64,000 nucleotides of DNA, from the NCBI GenBank assembly GCA_019454045.1, contig SKCR01006515.1, forward strand, positions 62,001 through 126,000. Direction: 5' to 3'. Below the pieces are notes generated by a model. It did not search any database, had not been told where the DNA came from, and was given only the letters and a program-made list of their open reading frames with translations. The position numbers and the translations under genes are program-made. Shown here piece after piece: positions 48,222-59,366 of the stretch. This DNA comes from Zanthoxylum bungeanum. Its lineage: Eukaryota > Streptophyta > Magnoliopsida > Sapindales > Rutaceae. How positions within the stretch are numbered: the first letter of the stretch is position 1; each line of letters begins with the position of its first letter.

Positions 48222-50003
48222 TTTTGTTTAAAAAAATTGTCTTGTAAAATGACTAGAAGCTAGCAGCTTTAAATCATAAAAAAAGCTAGCAGCTTTAAAT
48301 CATAAAAAAAAAAAAAAAAAAGTAGTTTTCCCACCATTAATTAATTAATATAGCATGCAAATTGCATAAAACTGACAATGGTCACGTGGATTAGAATCCC
48401 CAACTTGCAAATTATACGCCCAATATTCACAAGCTCTCTCCCCAAATAACGTGGAATGTAAGGCCATGAGAGAAGCCTTTACATTTCTTGTCCATAAGAG
48501 AGACAACAATATTTCAAATCATTTTTGGAATTTTTTTTATAACAAAAATAATAATTTTGGACTTTGAAATATCCCTTTGGGACGGAAAAATATTTGGTGA
48601 AATTAAGCGAATTTTTATTGATATTTTAAAATTAAGTAAAACTCTTTATATGGAATTTTGTTATAAATATTTTGATTCTTATTATAAAACATAAGGTAGA
48701 GATGATAATCGGGACATTCCGTCTTGAACCAATCTCGTCTCATCCCATCCTAATTGTGATTCAAGATAGAAAAATCATTCTGAATATATCCTAACTAATT
48801 TTTTGAATTGAGACACAAAAATTATCTCGAATCCCAAAACGAATTGTTTAGAATCCGGTTTTTTAACGCATCAAAATTAAAAATAATAATAATAATTTGC
48901 TGGTATATGATGATACTCACAGGACTCACAATCTCCATTGCAAAACTTCAAATGATTTTCAATTTTTTTTTTTATGATTGTTGAACTCATCCCTCTCCCA
49001 AGTTTCAGTTCATATCACTTAATTTGTGATATATTATAATAAAAATTGAATCTTCAGCATATGATCCTTCCTTGATTCAAATGATTTTATTTTATTTTAT
49101 TTAAAATTTTCCTGTTATGAAGTTGAAACGAGCAAGGCCTGCCAGGAGACAGATCCTGTAAGTCAAGATAATATATAAAAATATTTTCAAGAAGAAAAAT
49201 AACATTATTTTTATTGGAGCTTGAGCATATTTTTTAGCAGAAGTAATTTGTTAATTTTGCTCTCCTATTTTTTTTTCCATAAAAAATGAACGAAACTCTT
49301 TAAATGAAATTTTCTTAATGTTTTAAAACTAAATTAAACTCTTCATATTTTACGATAACAACAAAAATACTTTACGGAGAGATTTCATTTAATTTTAAAA
49401 TATAAAGAAAATTCCTTTAATTTTAGAAAATATCAGATAATTTTTTTTCTAGAAGACTAGAACAAGTCGTCAGTCAGCCCTACATAAAATAGTGGCTATG
49501 AGAAAATTATGAGTTGAGTGGCTGGGGACTGGGGTCACCTTGGAATTAATAATGAGTGGTCCATGATTGTTCCTTGGCTCAAACATAAAGTCATAAGTTG
49601 GCTTTTAAGTTTATTTATTTATTTATTTTATTTTATTTTTTAAAACGTACGGTAGAAAAAAGAAAAGTTAGATAAGTGGGGGCATTAAAGACTTTAAGGG
49701 CGTGGTCTCTGCTTCCCATAAAATCAAAACCCTTTCCAGTCTGTTGCTACCCATAATTTATCAATTTTCATACACTGATTGAGTACCTTCTTCTTTGTCC
49801 TCTCTCTCTCTCACATGTTGTGATTATAATCTTATTCTGTCCATTTCTATTTAGAGGAAGATGGCTCTCTCTCCTCTTATTCATTTCTAAAGATGAGAAT
49901 GATCAAACTCACTTAGAAATATAAAGTTTAATTTATCCTTAATAAAAATTAAGAGTAACGGTTTGATTAAGTTAATATAAATTATTTGATTAACCTTACA
50001 ACT
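48222..50003. other. intergenic AT-rich DNA
   Basis: No gene recognised. A tandem pair of GCTAGCAGCTTTAAATCAT lies at about 48257-48302. Otherwise homopolymers and low-complexity sequence. Confidence 0.5.
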
Positions 50004-50178
50004 TTTTTTTTGGAATCGTTAAAATCCAGCCGTCAAATCATTCCTTCCGGATTTAAGCGGAGCAGATAAAAACCCCGACTGCCCTAGACTCTTACAAGAA
50101 ACGAACTCCATGAATTCAAACTCAAGACCTTAAGGTGAGATCTCGAATCCTGCATCACTAAACCACTCCCCTGGGGAC
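50004..50178 (-). mobile_element. SINE family A copy 12
   Basis: GGAATCGTTAAAATCCAGCC, TTAAGCGGAGCAGATAAAAA, CTTACAAGAAACG, B box complement GAATTCAAACTCAAGAC, A box complement TGCATCACTAAACCACTCCC. Confidence 0.85.
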
Positions 50179-50604
50179 CTTTCAACTATTTCTTCACAAT
50201 TTGCACTTTCTTCACTATGTGATTGTCATAAATTCTTCACTTTATACCTTCTTTCATTCACAATTATTATAAATTATTTCATATAACTTTGTAATATAAA
50301 TTTATTGTCAAAATTCAAATATGTTTTAATATATTGTTTTAAAGGTAATTAATGGAATTTCATGTAATATTTTTATACAAAACTCAAACTCATAATCAAT
50401 AGTTAATTTGAACCAAATAAGATCATTTGTATTTTTTTTTTGTCAGTGACAGGCTCTCATAATTCCCACCTTAATAACAATGGAAGCTACGCATAGTTGA
50501 TAGCGATTTTTTATAGCACGGAAACCCACGTATCGCACAAGTAATATAAAAATATCGATTCAACAAGGAATTATTATTAATGTTAAATGTTAAATTGTCT
50601 CAAC

Positions 50605-51044
50605 TAGTGGCGTTCACGGGTCGGGTCGAAATTTTGCTAAACTCAATCGAGTCGGGTCACTTGAAATTACAAACCCAAACCCGAAATTGCAAACCCAACC
50701 GTGTCGGGTCGGCCAAAAAAAGAATTTTTTAATGTATTAATTATTTTGAGACATAAATACTAACTATTTTATGTCCCAAAACTTGTCAAACATATAAAAT
50801 TTCAAGATTGAAAAAGTAATAAATAACTAAAATAATAATAAACCTTTAAAAAATAATAAATTTTTTAAAAAATAATAAAAAAATCTAATTTCGGGTCAGG
50901 TTGGGTTGTATCTAAAAATTTGTGACTCAACCTGAAAATATCAGGTTGGATCGAATTGACCCGAAATTTAATTTTTATTTTTTAGAACCCGAACGGGTTG
51001 GGTCGGGTGGGTCGCGAGTTGACTCGACACTATGAACACCCACA
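50605..51044. mobile_element. hAT-type MITE rich in GGGTCGGGT
   Basis: 8-bp duplication GTCTCAAC at 50597-50604 and 51045-51052. Imperfect inverted ends TAGTGGCGTTCA and TGAACACCCACA, each followed inward by GGGTCGGGT-type repeats. 440 bp, no coding. Confidence 0.8.
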
Positions 51045-51052
51045 GTCTCAAC

Positions 51053-52327
51053 CTTAATTTTATTTATACTATCGATTATGAATGAAGATTTATTAATTAA
51101 CAAACTAAAGTAAAAAAGAAATTCAAACACACGAAGTAATAAGATAAGAGGAACTTCCGACCACAACTTTCCCATAATATTACCTTAAATATTTATTTTC
51201 TCTTTATAACTAACCAACTATAATTAATTATTAATCTAGAACACGATTTATTTACAAGCCTCTTCTGATGGTCATGAAAAAATGCTCAACTTAGTTCAAT
51301 TATTTATAATCCTATAATAATTAATTTAGGCCAAACTCATTACGATCATTTTCTAATTATGGTAATGCATACCCTACATGTATATTCATATCATGCACAT
51401 AAATAGATTCTATTAATACAATCAGGCGATATCAATTCTCAAGGTACAATTTTTATTTTTTTCAAATTCGTTAAGGTTTACCACAATTATCCTATTATTA
51501 GCTAAGCAATATAACACATTAAGTAAAGATAATGATAAATAATCTATGTAGAATATCACAAATCAATTATAAAAGATATTTAATTAATCAAAAGTTCATA
51601 TTGGGTTTTATTGCAATCCTATAACAAGGTCTAATTCATGATGAAAAATATTAACAATAACATCATGTTCAATATAATAAACAACAAAGAATTGATGAAG
51701 AAAATAAATCATATATGTTGTTAATCTTCAATCTCCAAGTTGTGAAGTAACCGTAAACGTTCCCCTTATATAAATATAATAAAAATCAAGTTTCCTATTT
51801 AATTTCAGAGTTATTGCATTGGTGGCGCGTCATAAAGGTCTTAGTGGCATGCCATTAACCTTTTCTAACTCACTGTAATGATTGTTAACTGGACAGTGTC
51901 ACGCCAAAAGTTTATGTATGTCGCGACACTGCTGACAGTGTAGAACTGTCAATTTCAAATTTCATTTTAATCCTGAAGGAATCTGATTCAGTCTTTAATG
52001 TGAACTATAAAGTTGTTGATATATAATTGAGTTTTTTTTCAAGTGCAACTTGAAAAATCTCATTTTGACATCATATGAGAAAGTAATGGGTAAAATACGG
52101 AAGGCTACACAAATTAAGAAGTCACTGATGTAAATCAAAAATATCAAATTTCCGCTCCTTTTGGATAAATTCTTCATTTAATGCATCATAAGTAATAAAA
52201 TAACAAATATTTGTATATTTAACACATTTAAGAACATAATTTATGGGGAAATAAATAATAAATACACTTGAAAATGTATATTATAGGCACTCATTCACAA
52301 CTTATTATTCCATTCAACTAGTAACAA
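51053..52327. other. intergenic AT-rich DNA
   Basis: No gene, RNA or transposon end recognised. Confidence 0.5.
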
Positions 52328-52583
52328 TACAAAAAAATTTGCAATTGTCGATGGAAAATTATGTCAGTAAATAATAAGAAATCATTGGTAAATACCGACA
52401 AAATAATTCCCTCGGAAAAAATATTATCGGCAATATATTTATCGATGAAAATTATTTCCATCGGTAATTACCAATGGAAATCTCATTCCTAAATTATAGC
52501 GAAATGTGATTGCCAATTTTTTAAAGTCTTTTTTTGAATTCGTCGGTAATTTCTGTCGCTAATGTGACAGTTTTTATAGAGTA
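52328..52583. mobile_element. degenerate CACTA-like short element
   Basis: Left ACAAAAAAATTTGCAATTG and right complement CTATAAAAACTGTCACATTA, with inward repeats of the ATTACCGACGG type. CACTA ends usually read CACTACAAAAAA; here the outer bases have decayed and no duplication is seen. Confidence 0.4.
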
Positions 52584-52688
52584 AAATCTTTTATCCTAAG
52601 GCATCATCGATTGATTATTAGCATCTTTGTTTGGTTAATCATATGAATTCAACTTCCTGAAGAGATAAAATATATTTAGACTTTATCT

Positions 52689-55183
52689 TGTTAGGATTGG
52701 TACTCGAAATGCCAATCTGAATCGTATTTATGTCCAATTTATGAATACGAACAATTCCTTTTTCCATAATATTATTTATTTAATGGTAGCACCTCTTGTC
52801 TTTTATATACATGTTCGATCTAATTACGATTAGATATCTAATTATGATTAGATTGAAACTAAATCTGATTTAGTGATACATGTATATTAGACAAAGACCC
52901 TATAATTTACAATGTAGTGCGCAGTTACAGCGTAGTTTGTAATTGACATTGGAAAACGTCACTATAAGTTGTATATCCTTAAATAAAGTTCCTGGTCAAG
53001 ATTTACTAACACGGGTCAGTTAGTCAAATCCATTAAGACCAGTACATGTCGTATATCGTGACTTGGTCTGATGGTTTATCTCAATGAACCATGAGTCTCA
53101 GGAGACTCGTATAGACATATAGATGTTTATTTGATAAACACTGAACGACTCACTGAAAATTTTCTAATAGATGATACACCAACGTCAATAGGAATCTTCT
53201 CGAGTTGAGCGAGCATAGTGGTCATTCGACTTGAGATATCACAGTGGATATATGAGTTATCCTCCATACTTTGATGACAGTCACGTCACCGATCTATTTA
53301 GATCAGACATCCGCCTGTTCGTTGGGTGTGGACTGATGCTCATGATATCTAGTATCAACATAGAATCTGTCAGTCCTATGTACAAGGCATAAGTTTCCTA
53401 CACAAATCCATGGCCGTGGTATAACTTCGGAAGTGAGTTCCGAGTGTTATTTAGAGATCGTAAAATTGAAAGTCGAATATATTATACCATAGGGATTTGA
53501 CATTCTTATCTATATCCCAGGTATAATATGGATGGCCTGTGACAGAGGGATTATACGTATGCAATGACCTCAGCTTGCATAGTTTAGCGAGATTATCATG
53601 GTCGTCATAATTCATAAGTGAGTGAATTATGGACACGAAATTTGATTTTGTGGCGGATAAACCTAAACTTAGAGAGTCTCACAATATGAAGTGTACTCGT
53701 TGAGCACTTGGGTAACGTGTTATGAATAATACAGATTATTCATAATACTTCATCGAATTAAATGAGTTAATTCGAATCGTTTAATCGGTTGAACGGAAAA
53801 TACATGCATTAGGGGATTTTGGTCAATTAATAATTAATGTGTATTTGTATTTGATACAAAATTTGATTTGATACATATTAATTAATTGTCAAATGAGACT
53901 TTGACACATGTTTTTAATATATGTATTTATTATTTAATGTAAATAAAAATACATATATAATAATAATTATATTAATTAATTATTTAGAAATTTAAATGTT
54001 AAATATTTAAATAATTAAATGATATCTATATTTCATAAATGTTATGTTATATGGCTAATTATTATTGGTTACATGTGGCAAAGCTTTTAAAGTTGAAGAA
54101 TACAAATTATTTTTGTCAACTTAAAAGCTTTAATAATTTAATTTGATTAAATAAATAAAATTAACCAAATTACCCCTCAATTTCGTCCCTACCCTAGTAT
54201 TTAAAGTGAGAAAATTTTGTTTTCTCATTTAAGAACCTCAATGGCCAAAAACCTCCTTGAACAAAAAGCTCTCAAATTTGTTTAAAGAAACCAAAGAGAA
54301 AGTGGAGAAAATCAAGAAAAAACTTAAGGAAAGTTGAAGATTAAGAGGTAATCTTTAATATTCTTAAGTTTAGAAAATTAGTTTCTTGTTCTTGAGTTAC
54401 TAGAATAGTTCTAGGGTTCTTTACTTCTTAGAAATTGGGCCTTTTTGATTTAGAGGATGGAATTGGAGGCTTATTGCATGTGTGAAGTTGAATTGAATGA
54501 TATTATTGTAATATTAGTTCAATTTGATCATTTGATGATATGTTGTCATTCTAGAGTGTTATGACCACTCTTGTAATGCCTAGAATTGTTCTTGGGTGCT
54601 TCATTTGTGGTGACTTGGATTAGTGTTGTGATTAATGTTGATAAAATTGGATTTATAGCATGAAAAATGATATTTTTTGTTACAAAATCAGATCTGGAAA
54701 AATTGGGTTTATTGTGACTAAAATTATGTCGTATAAATGTATTGGATGTGTTTTGGGCATTTGAACAATTACCGGAAACTGTTTCGGAGTTGAAATATGA
54801 GAAAACGGTGAAAAACGACGTTACCGGGTGACTTTTGAGCCAACCAAGTGACGGCTGCCCAAACAGTGAATTGGTCACTGTTCGGGCAGCCATGAACTGC
54901 CGAAGTACTATTGGAGCTTACCTGGGCAGCCCCCATGTGCATTGGGTAGTCGGTTCCGTCAAAAATATGTTTTATGCCATTTTGCGGAAAAACGTTTTCG
55001 TAAAAGTTTCGCGATATTTCTTAACTATTTATGTCGTTATTTGATATTGAATAAATATGTTTAGGTGAAATATGAATGAATTATCCATATATGATATTGA
55101 ATAATTTATTCGGTAATTTAAAAAATTTTAAAATTTTCACCGAACCGCGCGCTTCCGCTGCACCCTCGCAAAAAACCCCAACA
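52689..55183 (+). mobile_element. 2.5-kb solo LTR
   Basis: Starts TGTTAGGATTGG, ends ACCCCAACA, with target duplication TATCT at 52684-52688 and 55184-55188. A TATTTAAAG box near 54199 followed by CCTCAATGGCC marks a likely promoter, giving + orientation. No tRNA primer site or coding follows. Long LTRs of this sort are usual in Ty3/Gypsy Tat or Tekay lineages; the family is not identified. Confidence 0.85.
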
Positions 55184-55188
55184 TATCT

Positions 55189-58100
55189 ATCCCTACTTAT
55201 TTATATTTAGCTTATACCCAGCCTGAAAGAATTCCAATTAATAAATTATTTGGTTAATAAGAAATTGTCATCAATTTAAGCAAATTTAGAGTATCAATAG
55301 TAGCTGTTGAGCCTATTCTCAAATTTGAAAGCACAACAAATTAATATTTAAGTGTTTTGTAAAAATTAATTTTATCATGTTTTATTTTATAATTTGGATT
55401 CAGAGTTTTAAAATCCTAAACTATATAGTCTTCTAATACATGACTGTTTTGATTATGCTACTTTTTAAAATATATAATCCTGTATATTTTAATTATACTT
55501 ATTTTTATCTAATAAATCCCACTCAGTCTTATAAAATGATCAGCTCAAATTAAGATCATAACAACATTAAATCAAAATCCTTAATTTCATTTAACAATAT
55601 TTACATGAAACTGAAATAGTTGTTACATGCTCACTTTCTTGGAGGGTCATGATAATGTGGGTACTTCAGGAAAAGGGTAATGGGAATATGGGATCCACAT
55701 ACACATCCAATTTCAATTTCAATTCTTATCCATATGAGAGTATAATTATTGTGGAAAAATTCACCAATAATATTTCAATAGGGAATCTATAAGAAAAAAT
55801 ACATTATCCACAAGCTCCATTAATGGTTGCTTGTGGATTTATTGTCATAATCGGGAGAAAATCTACAATACAACGGAGGTACCACGTCATCCGTGTAGCA
55901 ATCCAATCATCCATTGTCACGCGCGCTAAAATATTAAAAAAAAAAAAAACTAAAAATCTGGATATTAAATCATAAATATCATTTACTAATTTGTTGGTGA
56001 TATCACGTCACTCATACTCGTTGCATCAAAGAATTCTTCCATAATAGGAGGGATCATGTTATCATTCAATGATTTATTTTTATTTTTTTAAATATTCTCA
56101 TTGGAATTCATAATTAATCAGATGAACAGTTGGTATAGTATCTAAATGATACATTTTTTGTGAGAATTATATTTAATATAATTTTAAAACACATTTTGAA
56201 TATTGATTGATGAGATAATTTTTAAATTTTAAACCAATAAAATTTAGACATATTCCTGTGGTTTATGTCCATTTCAATTTATCATTTTTTCTACTTTATT
56301 TGACACATGATAATATTATTTTTCATCAAAACACTTAAAGATTTAGATTTATTTCTGCAAAATTAGAAACATTAACCTCTACTACGAACTTTGAGGCAGT
56401 TGATTCTTTTTTTTTTTCTTGAATAGGATGAGATCCACTTCTTTGGAATAATAAAAAAAAAAAACCATTTATATTTTTATATAAATGTAATATGCCACCC
56501 ATTTATTGGCAGAAGCCACATAAGTGTTGCAACTTGCAATGAATAGAAATTATCCCTTCTGTCTTTCTGTGCGTCTTCATTATTTGAAAAAAAAAATCAT
56601 TTGATAATTGTAATTTAATGAATTTTCATTTGGTGTATACAATAGTTTGTATCTTGTCTTATCTCATGCTCTTAGTTATTACGTAACTTTTGAATGTAAT
56701 TTAGATAACATTGAGTATTTAAACACTAGTTATTATAAAACGTATCTGGATTCGAATATATCCTGATTTGAGTTCAGGTTCGGATTTTTCCATCCCCTAG
56801 TCATGGAAGTTTTGGAAAAGATAAAAAAAATATTTTTCCGTAAAATGACATGGATTTATATTCCGCAAGTCATTTTCCGGAAAAATATCTAAACTTTTTT
56901 ATTTAACCAGAAAATAGTTTACGTTAATCAAGTTTTCCCTAAGTATCACAAATACCGTATAATGAGAAAAAAGTTTTTCGAAAATGATTTTACAATGAAA
57001 CAAACAGACTCTTAGTGTTTTTTTCTTTTTCTTTTTTGTGTTTGAGTTGAATTTAAAATTTATTCGAGACAACCCATTAAAAATAACTCAATAATAAAAA
57101 AAAAAAAAAAAAACAAGGGAAGTAATCAATACTCTGAAATTTATTTTTCTTTTTTACTTTTAAATAATTTTTTTCTTAAAACTTCCAAATAAAAAATCAT
57201 TTACATTTTGACTTGAAAATATCATGTTCATATAGTTAGTAATAGTATTGAAGAATATTTTATCACCTAGCAATGGTGGGTGGCACTATTTTTGGCCTAA
57301 CGAACTTTCAAACCCCAACATGAAGATTGGGGTCCCTTGAGTCGTTTACTTTAGTGCAGTGCCTTTAAATTTAAGGGTACGTGTCCCACAAACTTAAACC
57401 TAAGGGACGATCGATGAGCCAAACACAGAACTGCGGTGGATCGTACGATCTAATTTCAACTTATCAACTCGGGAAAAGCAAAGCCTTACAAGTTGCCATA
57501 TAAATGTTATATTGGTTAACTACAGGAGAAAGAATTGCATGCGACGGGCGTATCAACTCAACTTGATATTATCGTGCGAGTTGGCAGAATAGTGGGTATA
57601 TGTGTGTCGCACAATAAATTTTTAAATTTTAAAGTTTAAAATTATATGCGAGCTCCATCATTTGGCATAACAAGATTGATTTGGCGGACCGATTCAATAA
57701 ATCTCTAGAGTCGACATACCTCTTTTTATAGACATAAGAGTATCTATAACAATAACAAGATCTATATGACTCATTACCTACATTAAAAAAAAAAATGACA
57801 TCACTTTTAGGGAGTTAAATAAGAGATTTATTTTAACAATCCTTGATTTTTATGATAATCTTGGTTTATGTGGAGATTATCTTTTTTTCATCATAATTTT
57901 AAATAGTGTGGCCATTTGGAGTTGAAGTAAGATAATAGTGGGATGTATGATTGGCAGAAATTCTCGAAAGAATAAATAAGCATATTAAAATTTAATCTAA
58001 AATATATCAAATCTTTCATGATTCAAAAAATCGATCGGAATTCGAGACGGGATAATACTTAATCAGGCCAGAACGTATGGATTGCTTAGGGAGTCCTATC

Positions 58101-58620
58101 TCATCTAAAGTAGGACACATGCTGTAACCCTAATTTTAGCTTTTTTTGTATACACATCCTCGAGACCAACTAAATGCTGACGCGTCATTATATTTGTACC
58201 ACTTTGACAATATTGACCTCATATGATTCGTGGTCATAGATTTAGCAAGTGATAACGGTTGTAGAGAAGACGATTCCATTCTGGCAAGCTTTTGTCTCCC
58301 TGAATGACGCAGTCTCAATAACGCAATTTCCAAGAAGACGAAAAACAGACAGACGAGTAAGTTTCTTTCTCTCATTATTATCAAAAACAATGCCATAGCC
58401 AATGGGGTTTGATTGATTTTTGGAAGGATCAAATCAACGGCCAGAAATCAATCAAAAAAGTGAATGTAACACGAACCCTCGAAAAATCTAAGCCAACCAA
58501 TCATCTCACTACACCCATTTATTTTTCCTCTTATTTTTTCATTATACCCAAAAATACCCCTCGCCCTAATAAATCAATAATAATAATACATGTAGTATAA
58601 GTAATCCTAGCTTAAACAGG
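55189..58620. other. intergenic AT-rich DNA
   Basis: Apart from the MITE at 55854-56040, nothing certain. A minus-strand frame from 58396 to 58136 (MALFLIIMRERN...) has a hydrophobic start but no known motif, so it is not called as a gene. Confidence 0.45.
55854..56040. mobile_element. MITE, TCTTTGGTGCAAC family, copy 3, decayed
   Basis: GAGAAAATCTACAATACAAC at one end and TCGTTGCATCAAAGAATTC at the other, with GGTACCACGTCA and a CACGCGCGCTAAAA centre as in the other two copies (reverse orientation). Confidence 0.6.
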
Positions 58621-58846
58621 CATTCCTGTGAAATGAAGAGTCTCTTTGGTTTTGCTTTTTTATTACTTGGTGGTGTTGTTGTTGCAGTCGCCATCGACAC
58701 TGTTACATTTGTTCAGTAAAAGTAAGGACAAGACACGTTGGTCTGGTAACGTTTCACCGACACCTGTACAATCTGCATGAAAGAGAGAGAAAAATATACA
58801 CAGCCTTCAACAACAATATGGCCAGTATTACTCAATGAACACACAC

Positions 58847-58864
58847 AGAGAGAGAGAGAGAGAG
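58847..58864 (+). repeat. (GA)n microsatellite
   Basis: About nine AG units upstream of the MIR156 hairpin, possibly in the primary transcript leader, where GA/CT repeats are common in plants. Confidence 0.7.
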
Positions 58865-59277
58865 GGAGGCAAGAGGGCAACTGATTTTTTTTCTTTTTGT
58901 GTTGAAGTTCAATTTTCAATTTTCATTTTTTATTTAATGGGTATTGTTGTTCTTTTTCTGAAAGGAAAAACCCTAAAATCAAAATCTTTTTTTTTTTTAA
59001 AAAAAAAATCATGCTGAAAAAGGTTAGATAGATTTTATGTATATAGTAGCTTTTGGTACCTTTCCTTTAATGGGTGTCTGTGTGACTGGTGTTTTCAGAT
59101 CTGACATACTCATTCTTTAGCAGCAGTTATTTTTTATTTTTTTGGTAAAATTTTATGATGTAGGTTTTTTTTTTTTTTTTTTTTTTTCCTGTATGTGGAA
59201 AGAGCATTATCTTTATCTTTACTTATTTTGTATATATTTCATTTTTTTTTCTCTCATATTCTAATTCTTGGAACATA

Positions 59278-59366
59278 GAAGTTGACAGAAGAGAGTGAGC
59301 ACACAGAGGCACTTGTATAATTTTATACTTTTGCTTTTGCGTGCTCACTGCTCTTTCTGTCAGCTT
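59278..59366 (+). ncRNA. MIR156: MIR156 precursor hairpin
   Basis: The 5' arm at 59283-59302 reads TGACAGAAGAGAGTGAGCAC, the canonical miR156 sequence. The 3' arm at 59343-59364 (GCTCACTGCTCTTTCTGTCA) pairs with it as the star strand. A loop of about 40 nt (AGAGGCACTTGTATAATTTT and so on) joins them, and flanking GAAG/CTTC extends the stem. miR156 cleaves or represses SPL transcription-factor mRNAs and holds plants in the juvenile phase. The strand is fixed by the arm order. The primary transcript probably spans about 58.8-60.3 kb; an acceptor-like TTGTTGCAG at about 60201-60209 could bound a downstream exon, but this is inference. Confidence 0.94.
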
